A DNA stretch of 45,828 nt from Oscillospiraceae bacterium (GTDB taxonomy: Bacteria > Bacillota > Clostridia > Oscillospirales > Acutalibacteraceae). The stretch covers positions 1 through 45,828 of the forward strand of contig SVOV01000018.1 in NCBI GenBank assembly GCA_015066205.1, read 5' to 3'. The notes beneath the pieces were generated by a model. It saw nothing but the letters and a program-made list of their open reading frames with translations. It had not been told where the DNA came from and searched no databases. A program made the position numbers and the translations under genes. Of this stretch, positions 8,241 to 16,537 are shown piece after piece. How positions within the stretch are numbered: position 1 is the stretch's first letter; the number at the start of each line of letters is the position of its first letter.

Positions 8241-9620
8241 CTACCCCTCAAGAGTTTTTGCGGCTTCAAGCATAATCGCACATTCCATTCTCTTTCTGAA
8301 AAGGTCGCATCCATAGGAATAAACGCCCTTTACAGAGCCTGTGGCATGGTAGGCATTTGCGGCACAGCCGCCCGAGCAATAAAGCTTTGCCCAGCAATCG
8401 GCACATTCGGGACGGGTATAAACATTACATTCCATAAATTCATCCTGAATTACGGTATTTGTAACACCGTCATAAATATTTCCGAGCTTATATTTATCAT
8501 CGCCTACAAACTGATGACAGGGATAAAGATCGCCCCAGGGAGTAACTGCCATATATTCAGTTCCCGAACCGCAGCCCGAAACTCTCTTATATATACAAGG
8601 TCCGCCCTTAAGATCTATCATATAGTGATAGAAGGTAAAGGGCTTTCCCTCGCGGTGGCGCTTGAGCATTAATTCAGCGAGCTTTTCATACTGTTCCATA
8701 ACAATGGCTTTGTCTTCTTCCGTGAGAGCAGACGGGTCATCAGCGGCGCACACAACGGGCTCCATACTAAGCTCGGTGAAGCCGAGCTCAAGCATTGTTT
8801 TGATATCCTCAAGGAAATCAGGGTTATTATGAGTAAAGGTTCCTCTCATATAATAGCTCTTGTTTCCTCTTTCTTTAACGAATTTCTGAAATTTCGGAAC
8901 TATGTAATCCCAGGAGCCTCTGCCCTGATAGTCAACACGGAAGCGGTCGTGAACTTCCTTTCTTCCGTCAAGACTGAGAACGACATTGCTCATTTCACGG
9001 TTTGAAAATTCAATAACATCGTCATCAATAAGAACACCGTTTGTAGTGAGAGTAAAGCGGAAATTCTTGCCTTTTTCCTTTTCAATGCTTCTTGCATATT
9101 CAACAAGCTGTTTTACGACGGTAAAATTCATAAGAGGCTCACCGCCGAAAAAGTCAACCTCAAGGTTTCTTCTTGAGCCTGAATTTTCAACAAGAAAATC
9201 GAGAGCCCTTTTTCCCGTTTCAAAGCTCATAAGCGCTCTTTCTCCGTGGTATTTTCCCTGACTTGCAAAGCAATAAGAGCAGTTAAGATTACAGCTGTGG
9301 GCTATATGAAGACAAAGAGCCTTTACGACTCCCGAGGTTCTCCTTTTGAGCTCTCCTGCGATATTCCTGAAATTATCGGGAGTAAAAAGTTTTCCGGCTT
9401 TTTTCAGCTCTTCGATCTGCCTGAGGCAGTCTTCAATTTCTTCTTTATTTACCTCGGGACGGTCGGGATATCTTTCAAGAACAGTCGCAATTATATCTTC
9501 ACGGCTTTCATTTTCATACATATTGATAATATCAAAAGCGACCTCATCAACAACATGCACAGAGCCTGAGCAGATATCAAGGACTATGTTCATTCCGCCG
9601 AGTTTATATGAATGTATCAT
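8241..9620 (-). CDS. scfB: SCIFF-peptide radical SAM maturase (SPASM domain)
   Basis: A 459-residue radical SAM enzyme that forms thioether bonds in the SCIFF peptide encoded upstream. It has an N-terminal peptide-binding region (MIHSYKL...NIVLDICSGSVHVVDE), the radical SAM cluster motif CNLNCSYC (Cys110, 114, 117), and a C-terminal SPASM region with auxiliary-cluster cysteines (CADCWAKLYCSGGC). A GTG at 9635 is in frame, but GGAGAA directly upstream and family alignment favour ATG 9620. The known clostridial enzyme (CteB) makes a Cys-Thr thioether. The peptide gene, a terminator, and then this gene is the classic order. Function confident. Confidence 0.95.
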   Translation of the reverse strand: MIHSYKLGGMNIVLDICSGSVHVVDEVAFDIINMYENESREDIIATVLERYPDRPEVNKEEIEDCLRQIEELKKAGKLFTPDNFRNIAGELKRRTSGVVKALCLHIAHSCNLNCSYCFASQGKYHGERALMSFETGKRALDFLVENSGSRRNLEVDFFGGEPLMNFTVVKQLVEYARSIEKEKGKNFRFTLTTNGVLIDDDVIEFSNREMSNVVLSLDGRKEVHDRFRVDYQGRGSWDYIVPKFQKFVKERGNKSYYMRGTFTHNNPDFLEDIKTMLELGFTELSMEPVVCAADDPSALTEEDKAIVMEQYEKLAELMLKRHREGKPFTFYHYMIDLKGGPCIYKRVSGCGSGTEYMAVTPWGDLYPCHQFVGDDKYKLGNIYDGVTNTVIQDEFMECNVYTRPECADCWAKLYCSGGCAANAYHATGSVKGVYSYGCDLFRKRMECAIMLEAAKTLEG

Positions 9621-9635
9621 TTCTTCTCCGTTCAC

Positions 9636-9660
9636 AAAAAATGCCGCCTTTAAGGCGGCA
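9636..9660 (-). terminator. Intra-operon terminator/attenuator between scfA and scfB
   Basis: TGCCGCC / GGCGGCA hairpin (9642-9660) followed on the minus strand by six T residues. It sits between the SCIFF peptide gene and its maturase, so most transcripts would stop after the short peptide gene and a minority read on into the enzyme genes, setting a high substrate-to-enzyme ratio. Confidence 0.85.
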
Positions 9661-9679
9661 AGATTTGTTTTATAATTAA

Positions 9680-9826
9680 TTATTCTTCAACCTTGTTTTC
9701 GCACTGCTGATTAGCAATACCGCAGCTGGTCTTGCAAGCTGACTGACAGGATGTCTGGCATTCGCCACAGCCGCCGTTCTTTGCGCTTTCACAAAGGTTC
9801 TTTGTTTCGATTGTCTGGATTTTCAT
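9680..9826 (-). CDS. scfA: SCIFF ribosomal peptide precursor
   Basis: A 48-residue cysteine-rich peptide, the substrate of the radical SAM maturase downstream. The C-terminal core CGECQTSCQSACKTSCGIAN is nearly invariant in SCIFF (six cysteines in forty-five) peptides across Clostridia. This copy has seven cysteines (12, 20, 23, 27, 31, 35, 42), one extra at position 12 relative to the usual six. ATG 9826 follows GGAGGAT; an upstream in-frame ATG at 9868 has no ribosome binding site. The biological role of SCIFF is still unsettled in the literature. Confidence 0.95.
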   Translation of the reverse strand: MKIQTIETKNLCESAKNGGCGECQTSCQSACKTSCGIANQQCENKVEE

Positions 9827-9858
9827 ATATATATCCTCCGTTAGCATTATTTTTTTAT

Positions 9859-9887
9859 AGTTTATCACATACTTCAGAATAAGTCAA
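9859..9887 (-). promoter_or_regulatory. Promoter of the SCIFF operon
   Basis: On the minus strand TTGACT (9882-9887) and TAAACT (9859-9864) are separated by 17 bp, about 33 bp upstream of the scfA start. Confidence 0.65.
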
Positions 9888-9930
9888 TTAACTTATTGAA
9901 TTTTATTAAAATTTATGTATTTTGTCTTAA

Positions 9931-9959
9931 TTGACAACGGAATAAAAAATTGATATAAT
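9931..9959 (+). promoter_or_regulatory. Consensus sigma-A promoter of the GDPD gene
   Basis: TTGACA (9931-9936) and TATAAT (9954-9959) with exactly 17 bp between them: a perfect match to the housekeeping consensus, 30 bp upstream of the ATG. Strong constitutive expression is expected unless an unseen repressor acts. Confidence 0.85.
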
Positions 9960-9988
9960 CATAAAAAATTCAGAAATGAGGCAGCAAT

Positions 9989-10837
9989 ATGACTTTTGTT
10001 CTCAATAAGATAATAACCCTTATTCTTGTTCCCCTTTATCTTTGTCCATTCCTCCCGTTTATTCATATAGTAAAGATATTCAACCAGCCTCAGGAGCTTA
10101 TTTCCTTAAGCGAAAACGGAATCGGCAGCGAAGAGGATCCTGTTTTTCTTACAGCTCACAGAGGAGTTCATGCCGAAGCTCCCGAAAACTCTCTTCCCGC
10201 TTATGAAAAGGCTGTGGAATACGGCTATTACACGGCAGAATGTGATATTCAGCTGACAAAAGACAATGAATGGGTGCTCAACCACAACAGTGACACCGGT
10301 GCACTGTTCTGTGAGATCGGTGAGATATCCGAATACACACTCGCCGAGCTTAAGACCTTCTCATATAAATGGGGGGCTAATTTCTGGGAATATGAAGGTC
10401 TCAGAATTGCCACTCTCGATGAATACCTTGATATTTTTGTCGGCACATCCACCCGTCCGCAGATAGAGATCAAGGGCGATAATCTTGATATGCTCTGCAA
10501 GGTAGTTGATGCCGTAAAGGCAAGAAACATGGAAGATCAGGCTATCATCATAAGCTTTGATATGGAGCAGCTCAAGGTAATAGATGCACTTGACAGCGGA
10601 ATCGAATTGTGGTATCTCTGCGGTGAGATCACTCCCGAAATAATAAGCTCCGTGAAGGCACTTGATTCCGAATGCTGGCTTTCTCCGAATTTCGAGGATA
10701 ACACAAAGGCTTCCATTCAGCTTGCTGTTGACGCGGGCGTCGGATGTTCATTCTGGACGGTAAACGAGCTTGAGGATGCAAAAATGCTTTACGATATGGG
10801 CATAAGATATATTGAAACAGACATCTTTATAAACTGA
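9989..10837 (+). CDS. Glycerophosphodiester phosphodiesterase, membrane-anchored
   Basis: A 282-residue GDPD-family enzyme that cleaves glycerophosphodiesters to glycerol-3-phosphate and an alcohol. A hydrophobic N-terminal segment (residues 4-30) looks like an uncleaved signal anchor, putting the domain at the outer face of the membrane. Catalytic motifs are intact: AHRGVHAEAPENS (His57, Arg58 and the Glu in PENS), ECDIQLTKD, LNHNSD, QIEIKG and the C-terminal FWTVNE ... ETD. ATG 9989 follows GAGG. It is monocistronic between its own promoter and terminator. The glycerol kinase at 28261 feeds the same glycerol-3-phosphate pool but is not linked. Confidence 0.92.
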   Translation: MTFVLNKIITLILVPLYLCPFLPFIHIVKIFNQPQELISLSENGIGSEEDPVFLTAHRGVHAEAPENSLPAYEKAVEYGYYTAECDIQLTKDNEWVLNHNSDTGALFCEIGEISEYTLAELKTFSYKWGANFWEYEGLRIATLDEYLDIFVGTSTRPQIEIKGDNLDMLCKVVDAVKARNMEDQAIIISFDMEQLKVIDALDSGIELWYLCGEITPEIISSVKALDSECWLSPNFEDNTKASIQLAVDAGVGCSFWTVNELEDAKMLYDMGIRYIETDIFIN

Positions 10838-10843
10838 AAGTAA

Positions 10844-10872
10844 GCCGGTACCTGAGGGTATCGGCTCTTTTA
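10844..10872 (+). terminator. Rho-independent terminator after GDPD gene
   Basis: GCCGGTACC / GGTATCGGC stem (10844-10852, 10857-10865; one wobble pair), TGAG loop, then TCTTTTAT. Confidence 0.75.
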
Positions 10873-10886
10873 TACAAATAAAAATG

Positions 10887-10916
10887 TTGACTTATATAAG
10901 GAAAATATTGTATATT
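10887..10916 (+). promoter_or_regulatory. Promoter of the GH3 gene
   Basis: TTGACT (10887-10892) and TATATT (10911-10916), 18 bp apart, 36 bp before the TTG start codon. Confidence 0.65.
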
Positions 10917-10951
10917 AGCTTTGTATAGTATTTTTTGAGAGGAGAATTCTT

Positions 10952-13411
10952 TTGAAGCACCCCGAAATAGTTAATAAAATGACACTTGAGCAGAAGGCCT
11001 CTTTTGTATCAGGCCTTGATTACTGGCATTCTGAGGGATGCGAGGAGCTCGGTCTTCCTTCCATCAATATCACAGACGGCCCTCACGGTCTGAGAAAAAA
11101 GAACGAAAACAAAAAGGCTACAGACGGAATCGGTCTCGGAAACTCTGTTCCCGCAACCTGCTTCCCTCCCGCAGCAACATCCTCCTGCTCCTGGGATCCC
11201 GAGCTTCTTACCGAAGCCGGAAAGGCTCTCGGCGAGGAATGTCTTAAGGAAAAGGTTTCCGTTGTTCTCGGCCCCGGTATGAATATCAAGCGAGCACCCA
11301 CTTGCGGCAGAAACTTTGAGTATTTCAGCGAAGACCCCGTGCTTGCAGGTAAGCTTGCAGCAGGTCTTGTAAAGGGCGTTCAGTCAAAGGGCATCGGCAC
11401 ATCACTCAAGCATTTTGCCTGTAATTCACAGGAGGCTTACAGAATGATAGTTGATGAGGTCGTTGATGAAAGAGCCTTAAGAGAGCTTTATCTCACTGCC
11501 TTTGAAATTGCTGTCAAAGAAGCTGATCCCTGGACAATTATGAATTCCTATAACAGAATCAACGGCGAATATGCTTCACAGAATGAATATCTGCAGAAAA
11601 AGGTATTAAGAGATGAATGGGGCTTCAAGGGTCTTATAGTTACAGACTGGGGCTCATCAGTTGACAGAATTCCCGGACTTAAGGCAGGAACTGATCTTGA
11701 AATGCCGTCATCCGGCGACTATAACACAAAGAAGATTATTGAAGCCGTAAATTCAGGCGAGCTTCCCGTGGAAATTCTTGATGAAAGAGTTGACACTGTT
11801 GTTGATCTCATTATCAAATCAAAGCCCGCCCTTAAGGCAGAATGTAATTTCTCTTTCGACGACCATCACGCCGTTGCAAGAAAGGTTGCAGAGGGCTCAA
11901 TGGTTCTCCTTAAGAATGATAATAAGGTCCTTCCTCTCAAAGAGGGTCAGAAGGTTGCGGTTATCGGTGAGCTTGCCGCTGCCCCCCGCTTCCAGGGCGC
12001 AGGATCATCAGTTATAAATCCCACAAGGCTTGACAATGCTCTCGAGGAGCTCAAAAAGCTCGGCGTTGATGTTACATATGCTAAAGGCTATGACAAGAAA
12101 AAGGATGTTATTGATACTGAGCTTACAGCAGAAGCAGTCAATGCGGCAAAAAATGCTGATGTAGCTCTTGTTTTTGTCGGTCTTACAGAAGAATTTGAGG
12201 GCGAAGGCTATGACAGAGTCGGTATTGATATGCCCTCCTGTCATAATGCTCTTGTTTCGGAAATTGCAAAGGTAAACGAAAATACAGTTGTTGTTCTTGC
12301 CGCAGGCTCTGTTGTCAATATGCCTTGGGTAAACGAGGTCAAGGCAATTCTTAATTCAGGTCTCGGCGGTCAGGCAACAGGCAGTGCAACAGCAAATATT
12401 CTTACAGGTAAGGTAAATCCCTCGGGTAAGACATCAGAAACCTATCCTCTTCAGTATTCCGACAACCCCACATACGGAAACTATCCCGGAGGCCCCGTAA
12501 CAAGTGAGCACAGAGAATCAGTTTACATCGGCTACCGTTATTATGATACTGCTAAAAAGGAAGTTCTCTTCCCCTTCGGCTTCGGTCTTTCATATACCGA
12601 ATTCCAATACAGCGACCTTGCTCTTTCACACGAGGAAATGAATGAAAACGATACTCTTACCGTTTCATTCAAGGTCAAGAACACAGGTGATGTTGACGGT
12701 GCAGAGGTTACCCAGCTTTATGTTGCAGACCGTGTTTCCACAATTTACCGTCCCGAAAAGGAGCTCAAGGCATTCAAGAAGATATTCCTCAAGGCAGGCG
12801 AAGAAAAAGAGGTTACATTCACTCTTTCAAAGAGAGATTTCGCTTTCTTTAATGTATATTCAGGCAGCTTCCAGGTTGAAAGCGGTGAATTTGCAATTCT
12901 TGTCGGCACATCCTCAAGAGATTTAAGACTCGGAAAGTCTGTTACCGTAAATTCCGATGATACGGCTGTTATCCCCGATTACAAGGCAAGCGCACCTGCT
13001 TATTATTCCGCTGATATCGGTGCCGTTACAGATGCTCAGTTTGAAGCAGTCCTCGGCAGAGCTCTTCCCTCAAAGGAAAGAGATACCTCAAAGCCCATTG
13101 ATATATATTGCTGTCTTGATGATGCAAGACACACAAAATGGGGCGGCAGAATCTGCAATCTCATTGAAGGCATAATGGCAAAAATGGGCTCTGATGCCAA
13201 CGGTGACGGAAAGATGATTGCTGCTATGGCAACTCAGATCCCCATCAGAAACTTTATTGCTATGAGTATGGGCGTTTTCAGTGTTGAAATGGCAGACGGA
13301 CTTCTTATGATCCTCAACGATGACAAATCAAGTGCAAAGGGTCTCGGAAAGATCATTCTCAGAATCGGCCCCGCAATCACAAGACTTCCCGCTCTTCTGA
13401 AATCTATCTGA
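10952..13411 (+). CDS. GH3-family beta-glycosidase (beta-glucosidase-like)
   Basis: An 819-residue cytoplasmic glycoside hydrolase family 3 enzyme with no signal peptide. Domain order: TIM-barrel N domain with DGPHGLR, KHFACNSQE and the nucleophile motif VTDWG (Asp232); alpha/beta sandwich domain (about residues 305-520); fibronectin-III-like domain (about 565-650, DGAEVTQLYV); then a roughly 130-residue C-terminal extension seen in clostridial relatives. The start is TTG, preceded by GAGAGGAG. Likely substrates are beta-glucosides or other short beta-linked oligosaccharides taken up by the cell; specificity is not readable. It is monocistronic, flanked by its own promoter and terminator. Confidence 0.93.
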   Translation: MKHPEIVNKMTLEQKASFVSGLDYWHSEGCEELGLPSINITDGPHGLRKKNENKKATDGIGLGNSVPATCFPPAATSSCSWDPELLTEAGKALGEECLKEKVSVVLGPGMNIKRAPTCGRNFEYFSEDPVLAGKLAAGLVKGVQSKGIGTSLKHFACNSQEAYRMIVDEVVDERALRELYLTAFEIAVKEADPWTIMNSYNRINGEYASQNEYLQKKVLRDEWGFKGLIVTDWGSSVDRIPGLKAGTDLEMPSSGDYNTKKIIEAVNSGELPVEILDERVDTVVDLIIKSKPALKAECNFSFDDHHAVARKVAEGSMVLLKNDNKVLPLKEGQKVAVIGELAAAPRFQGAGSSVINPTRLDNALEELKKLGVDVTYAKGYDKKKDVIDTELTAEAVNAAKNADVALVFVGLTEEFEGEGYDRVGIDMPSCHNALVSEIAKVNENTVVVLAAGSVVNMPWVNEVKAILNSGLGGQATGSATANILTGKVNPSGKTSETYPLQYSDNPTYGNYPGGPVTSEHRESVYIGYRYYDTAKKEVLFPFGFGLSYTEFQYSDLALSHEEMNENDTLTVSFKVKNTGDVDGAEVTQLYVADRVSTIYRPEKELKAFKKIFLKAGEEKEVTFTLSKRDFAFFNVYSGSFQVESGEFAILVGTSSRDLRLGKSVTVNSDDTAVIPDYKASAPAYYSADIGAVTDAQFEAVLGRALPSKERDTSKPIDIYCCLDDARHTKWGGRICNLIEGIMAKMGSDANGDGKMIAAMATQIPIRNFIAMSMGVFSVEMADGLLMILNDDKSSAKGLGKIILRIGPAITRLPALLKSI

Positions 13412-13418
13412 TGAATAT

Positions 13419-13450
13419 AAGCCTGCCTTTTAACGGCAGGCTTTATTTTT
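13419..13450 (+). terminator. Rho-independent terminator after GH3 gene
   Basis: AAGCCTGCC / GGCAGGCTT stem (13419-13427, 13435-13443) followed by TATTTTT. Confidence 0.9.
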
Positions 13451-13453
13451 ATG

Positions 13454-13485
13454 CTAACAATATTTTAACAAATATGTGTTATAAT
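13454..13485 (+). promoter_or_regulatory. Activator-type promoter with 11-bp direct repeats (response-regulator box)
   Basis: TAACAA occurs at 13455-13460 and again at 13466-13471, an exact 11-bp spacing, covering the -35 region of a TATAAT -10 box (13480-13485). No good -35 hexamer is present. Tandem hexamers at 11-bp intervals resembling TTAACA are the known pattern of PhoP/OmpR-type response regulators, and such a regulator is encoded just downstream, so autoactivation is likely. Confidence 0.6.
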
Positions 13486-13528
13486 ATTACTGATTTGCAA
13501 ATTACATCAACATAACGGAGGTAAAAGG

Positions 13529-14215
13529 ATGTTTAATATACTTGTTGTTGAAGATGATAAGGCTCTTAATAAATCTTTCTGCTCGTTTCTTAATCAGCAC
13601 GGATATAACGCTGTAGGCTGTCTTAATGCAGAGGATGCTTTTGTAGCTCTATATGAAAAGGTTTTTGATATTATCATATCAGACATTATGATGCCTGATG
13701 TTGACGGCTTTGAATTTGCAAAAAATGTCAGAACCGTAAACGAAAACATCCCCATTCTTTTTGTTACCGCAAGAGATGACTTTGCCTCAAAGGAAAAGGG
13801 TTATAAAGCGGGAATTGACGATTATATGGTAAAGCCCATTGATCTGGATGAGCTTCTTCTTAAGATCGGCGCAATTTTAAGACGCGCGGGAATCAATAAC
13901 AGCAAGGTGCTTACCATAGGCAATTTCACTATGAATATCAACGAATATACAGCATACCTCAACGGCGAGGAGATAAGCCTTACCGCAAGAGAATTCAGCC
14001 TTTTATATAAGCTTCTCTCCTATCCTAAAAAAGCTTTTACCCGTTCACAGCTTATGAATGAATTCTGGGAGGCAGACACGGAATCGGGAACAAGAACAGT
14101 TGATGTATATATGACAAAGCTTCGTGCAAAGCTTGCCGACTGCGACTCTTTTGAAATTGTAACGGTAAGAGGACTCGGCTATAAGGCGGTGCTTAAAAAT
14201 GAAAAAGCATTCTAA
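13529..14215 (+). CDS. OmpR/PhoB-family response regulator
   Basis: A 228-residue two-component response regulator. The receiver domain (1-118) has the acidic pair Glu8-Asp9, the phospho-acceptor Asp52 in IISDIMMPDVDG, the conserved Thr in FVTARD and Lys in MVKPID; the C-terminal winged helix (about 128-225) has the SLTAREFSLLYKLL and TRTVDVYMTKLRAKL segments. ATG 13529 follows CGGAGG. It overlaps the partner kinase by 17 nt. The 11-bp repeats upstream suggest it activates its own operon. Regulated functions are unknown; VanR/PhoP-like relatives respond to envelope or nutrient signals. Confidence 0.93.
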   Translation: MFNILVVEDDKALNKSFCSFLNQHGYNAVGCLNAEDAFVALYEKVFDIIISDIMMPDVDGFEFAKNVRTVNENIPILFVTARDDFASKEKGYKAGIDDYMVKPIDLDELLLKIGAILRRAGINNSKVLTIGNFTMNINEYTAYLNGEEISLTAREFSLLYKLLSYPKKAFTRSQLMNEFWEADTESGTRTVDVYMTKLRAKLADCDSFEIVTVRGLGYKAVLKNEKAF

Positions 14216-15245
14216 AAGAAGACTATTTTTCAACTTTATTATTACTTTTGTCGGCTTCTTTATATTATCGGGAATCACCACAACGGTTTCAATGCTGATG
14301 TTTCTTCACTCCCTTGAGATATCCTTTGATTATATAATTGAATTTGCTCCCATAACCTTTATAAATCTTATTTTTATGTCCGCTATTTTTGCAATAATCG
14401 GCACGATCTGGAAGAGTCTCACGGTGGAAAGACCCGTTACTGCCATCAATGAAGCGTTGCTGAAAATAAGAAAGGGCGAGCTTTCAACAAAAATCAAAAG
14501 AAGACACTACCCATCTCGCTTCAGCACTATAGTAAATAACATAAATCTTATGACAACGGAGCTTTCAAGCATTGACAATCTTAAGGTTTCTCTTATGTCA
14601 AACATTTCTCACGAGCTGAAGACTCCCATAAGCGTTATTTCCAATTATGCGGCTCTTTTACAGGATGAAAGCATTGACGAAAGCAAAAAAACTGAATACG
14701 CAAAAGCAATTTCGGATTCATCCAAAAAGATGTCGGAGCTTATAACCAATATACTGAAGCTGAATCAGCTTGAAAATCAGAAGATTCCATCAGAAATAAA
14801 GGAATACAATGTCAGCGAACAGCTTTGCGAATGTCTTCTCAATTTCGAAGCTCAATGGGAAAAGAAGGGCATTGAAATTGAAACAGACATAGAAGAGGAT
14901 GTTTTTGTTATATCCGATATAAAGCTTATGGATATTGTCTGGAACAATCTGTTTTCAAATGCAATAAAATTCACTCCCGACGGCGGAACGATTACGGTCT
15001 CTCTTACTAAAGGCAGACGCTTTGCAAAAATAAAAATAGCAGACACAGGCTGCGGAATTCCCGAAGATCAGAGAGAGCTGATATTTGATAAATTCTATCA
15101 GTGCGATACATCAAGAGGAACTGACGGAAACGGTCTGGGGCTGGCTCTTGTAAAAAGGATAATCAACATTACGAACGGCTATATTTCGGTTGACAGCACT
15201 GTCGGTGAGGGCACCGAATTTACCGTAAAGGTTCCTATAAGATAA
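14199..15245 (+). CDS. Sensor histidine kinase paired with the upstream regulator
   Basis: A 348-residue membrane histidine kinase. Two N-terminal TM helices (about 9-34 and 48-69) enclose only a very short external loop, so it probably senses within the membrane or through another protein. A HAMP-like linker follows, then the H-box SNISHELKTPISV (His138), N-box NNLFSNAIKFTP, G1 DTGCGIP and G2 GNGLGLALVK. It overlaps the response-regulator gene by 17 nt, the usual coupled arrangement. A bidirectional hairpin follows, facing the second, convergent two-component system. No ABC transporter partner is adjacent. Confidence 0.92.
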   Translation: MKKHSKRRLFFNFIITFVGFFILSGITTTVSMLMFLHSLEISFDYIIEFAPITFINLIFMSAIFAIIGTIWKSLTVERPVTAINEALLKIRKGELSTKIKRRHYPSRFSTIVNNINLMTTELSSIDNLKVSLMSNISHELKTPISVISNYAALLQDESIDESKKTEYAKAISDSSKKMSELITNILKLNQLENQKIPSEIKEYNVSEQLCECLLNFEAQWEKKGIEIETDIEEDVFVISDIKLMDIVWNNLFSNAIKFTPDGGTITVSLTKGRRFAKIKIADTGCGIPEDQRELIFDKFYQCDTSRGTDGNGLGLALVKRIINITNGYISVDSTVGEGTEFTVKVPIR

Positions 15246-15251
15246 AATATA

Positions 15252-15275
15252 CACCGTGCTCTTACGAACACGGTG
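15252..15275. terminator. Terminator shared by two convergent two-component operons
   Basis: CACCGTG / CACGGTG hairpin (15252-15258, 15269-15275), followed on the plus strand by ATTATTTATT and preceded on the other side by an A/T-rich run; it lies 6 nt from both stop codons and can serve both strands weakly. Confidence 0.6.
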
Positions 15276-15280
15276 ATTAT

Positions 15281-16537
15281 TTATTGCATTCTGAATTTTA
15301 CCGTAAAAACTGTTCCGTTTTCCTTATCGCTTGAAACACTGATATCGGCATTATGAAGCGAAGCTAAATTCTTACAGATAGAAAGACCGAGACCGTAACC
15401 GCTTCCCGAGGTTCTTGCTTTATCGGAACGGTAAAAGCGTTCAAACAGATGGGGGATATCCTCTTCGGGAATCGGCTCACCCGTATTTCTTGTGGAAAGG
15501 TAAATATAACCCGTATTTCTCTTAAGAGAATATGAATGTCTTTTTTTAAGAGAAAGGGTGACCTCCCCCTCATTTCCCGCATATTTTATCGCATTATCAA
15601 GAAGAATATGAATGATCTGATTAAGAGCTACGCTGTCGCCGTTAAGACGGATATTCTTATCGATATCGGTATAAAGCATAACGCCCTGCTCAAAGGCAAC
15701 AGGCTCATACTGAAGAGCAAGCTGCATAGAAAGCTCCGAAAGATCAACATCGGTAAACATATTCTTCTTGCTCATATTTTCGGTTTTTGCAAGAAGAAGG
15801 AGTTTATCCACAAGCTCTTTCATATGAGTTGCCTCTTCATAGGTGCTGTCCACCCACTGAATTCTGTCATTTATAACATCATCCTTATGGGATTTCAGAA
15901 TTCCGCTGTTTGTGAGAATAACGGTAAGCGGGGTTTTAAGCTCGTGTGAGGCATCAGCTATAAAGTTTTTCTGCTGTTCCCATGCCTTTTCAACGGGTTT
16001 CAGGCACATTGTCGCAAGAAAACGCATTATGCACCACAAGAAAAGAGATGCAAGAACGATCAGAATCGTTCCGTCTACAAGTATTACCTTAAGATATTCA
16101 AAATACTGAGTCGAATCAGCAAAGGCAATACGGCTTCCGTATGAAATATCTGTTTTACTGAAAAAGAGATTGAGTTCATTTATGTGCCCGAAATCATTAC
16201 CCGTTTTCAGAACCTTTGTAACCGCCTCGGAGAGAATTGCTTCATCCATATTTGCACGGCTGAAATCAAGAATTGCTATTTTTCCGAGCTCCTTTACATC
16301 AACAACACAGACATTTCCCGAATGAAGAGCAAAAAGAGAATCATCAACATCGCCCTCACCTATCTGAGGCAGCATATCTATATCGGATGAGCTTGAGAAT
16401 TTCATCAGAACAGACTGCATATCCATAGTCATTGTGACAAAAAGCACAGTACTTGCAAATACATAGAAGAAAACAAGTACAGCGCATATTATTGACATTG
16501 ATATTGCGACAAAACGCCGTCTAAGCTTTATTAACAT
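15281..16537 (-). CDS. Sensor histidine kinase (extracellular sensor domain)
   Basis: A 418-residue EnvZ/PhoR-type kinase. TM1 spans about residues 10-36 and TM2 about 151-173, enclosing an extracytoplasmic domain of some 110 residues that I cannot assign. Cytoplasmic motifs: FIADASHELKTPLTV (His198), LLDNAIKYAGN (N-box), RNTGEPIPEEDI in place of a classical DTG G1 box, and GYGLGLSICK (G2). The normal G1 aspartate appears as RNTG, a variant seen in some clostridial kinases. It overlaps its response regulator by 17 nt and is the second gene of a leftward operon. Confidence 0.92.
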   Translation of the reverse strand: MLIKLRRRFVAISMSIICAVLVFFYVFASTVLFVTMTMDMQSVLMKFSSSSDIDMLPQIGEGDVDDSLFALHSGNVCVVDVKELGKIAILDFSRANMDEAILSEAVTKVLKTGNDFGHINELNLFFSKTDISYGSRIAFADSTQYFEYLKVILVDGTILIVLASLFLWCIMRFLATMCLKPVEKAWEQQKNFIADASHELKTPLTVILTNSGILKSHKDDVINDRIQWVDSTYEEATHMKELVDKLLLLAKTENMSKKNMFTDVDLSELSMQLALQYEPVAFEQGVMLYTDIDKNIRLNGDSVALNQIIHILLDNAIKYAGNEGEVTLSLKKRHSYSLKRNTGYIYLSTRNTGEPIPEEDIPHLFERFYRSDKARTSGSGYGLGLSICKNLASLHNADISVSSDKENGTVFTVKFRMQ

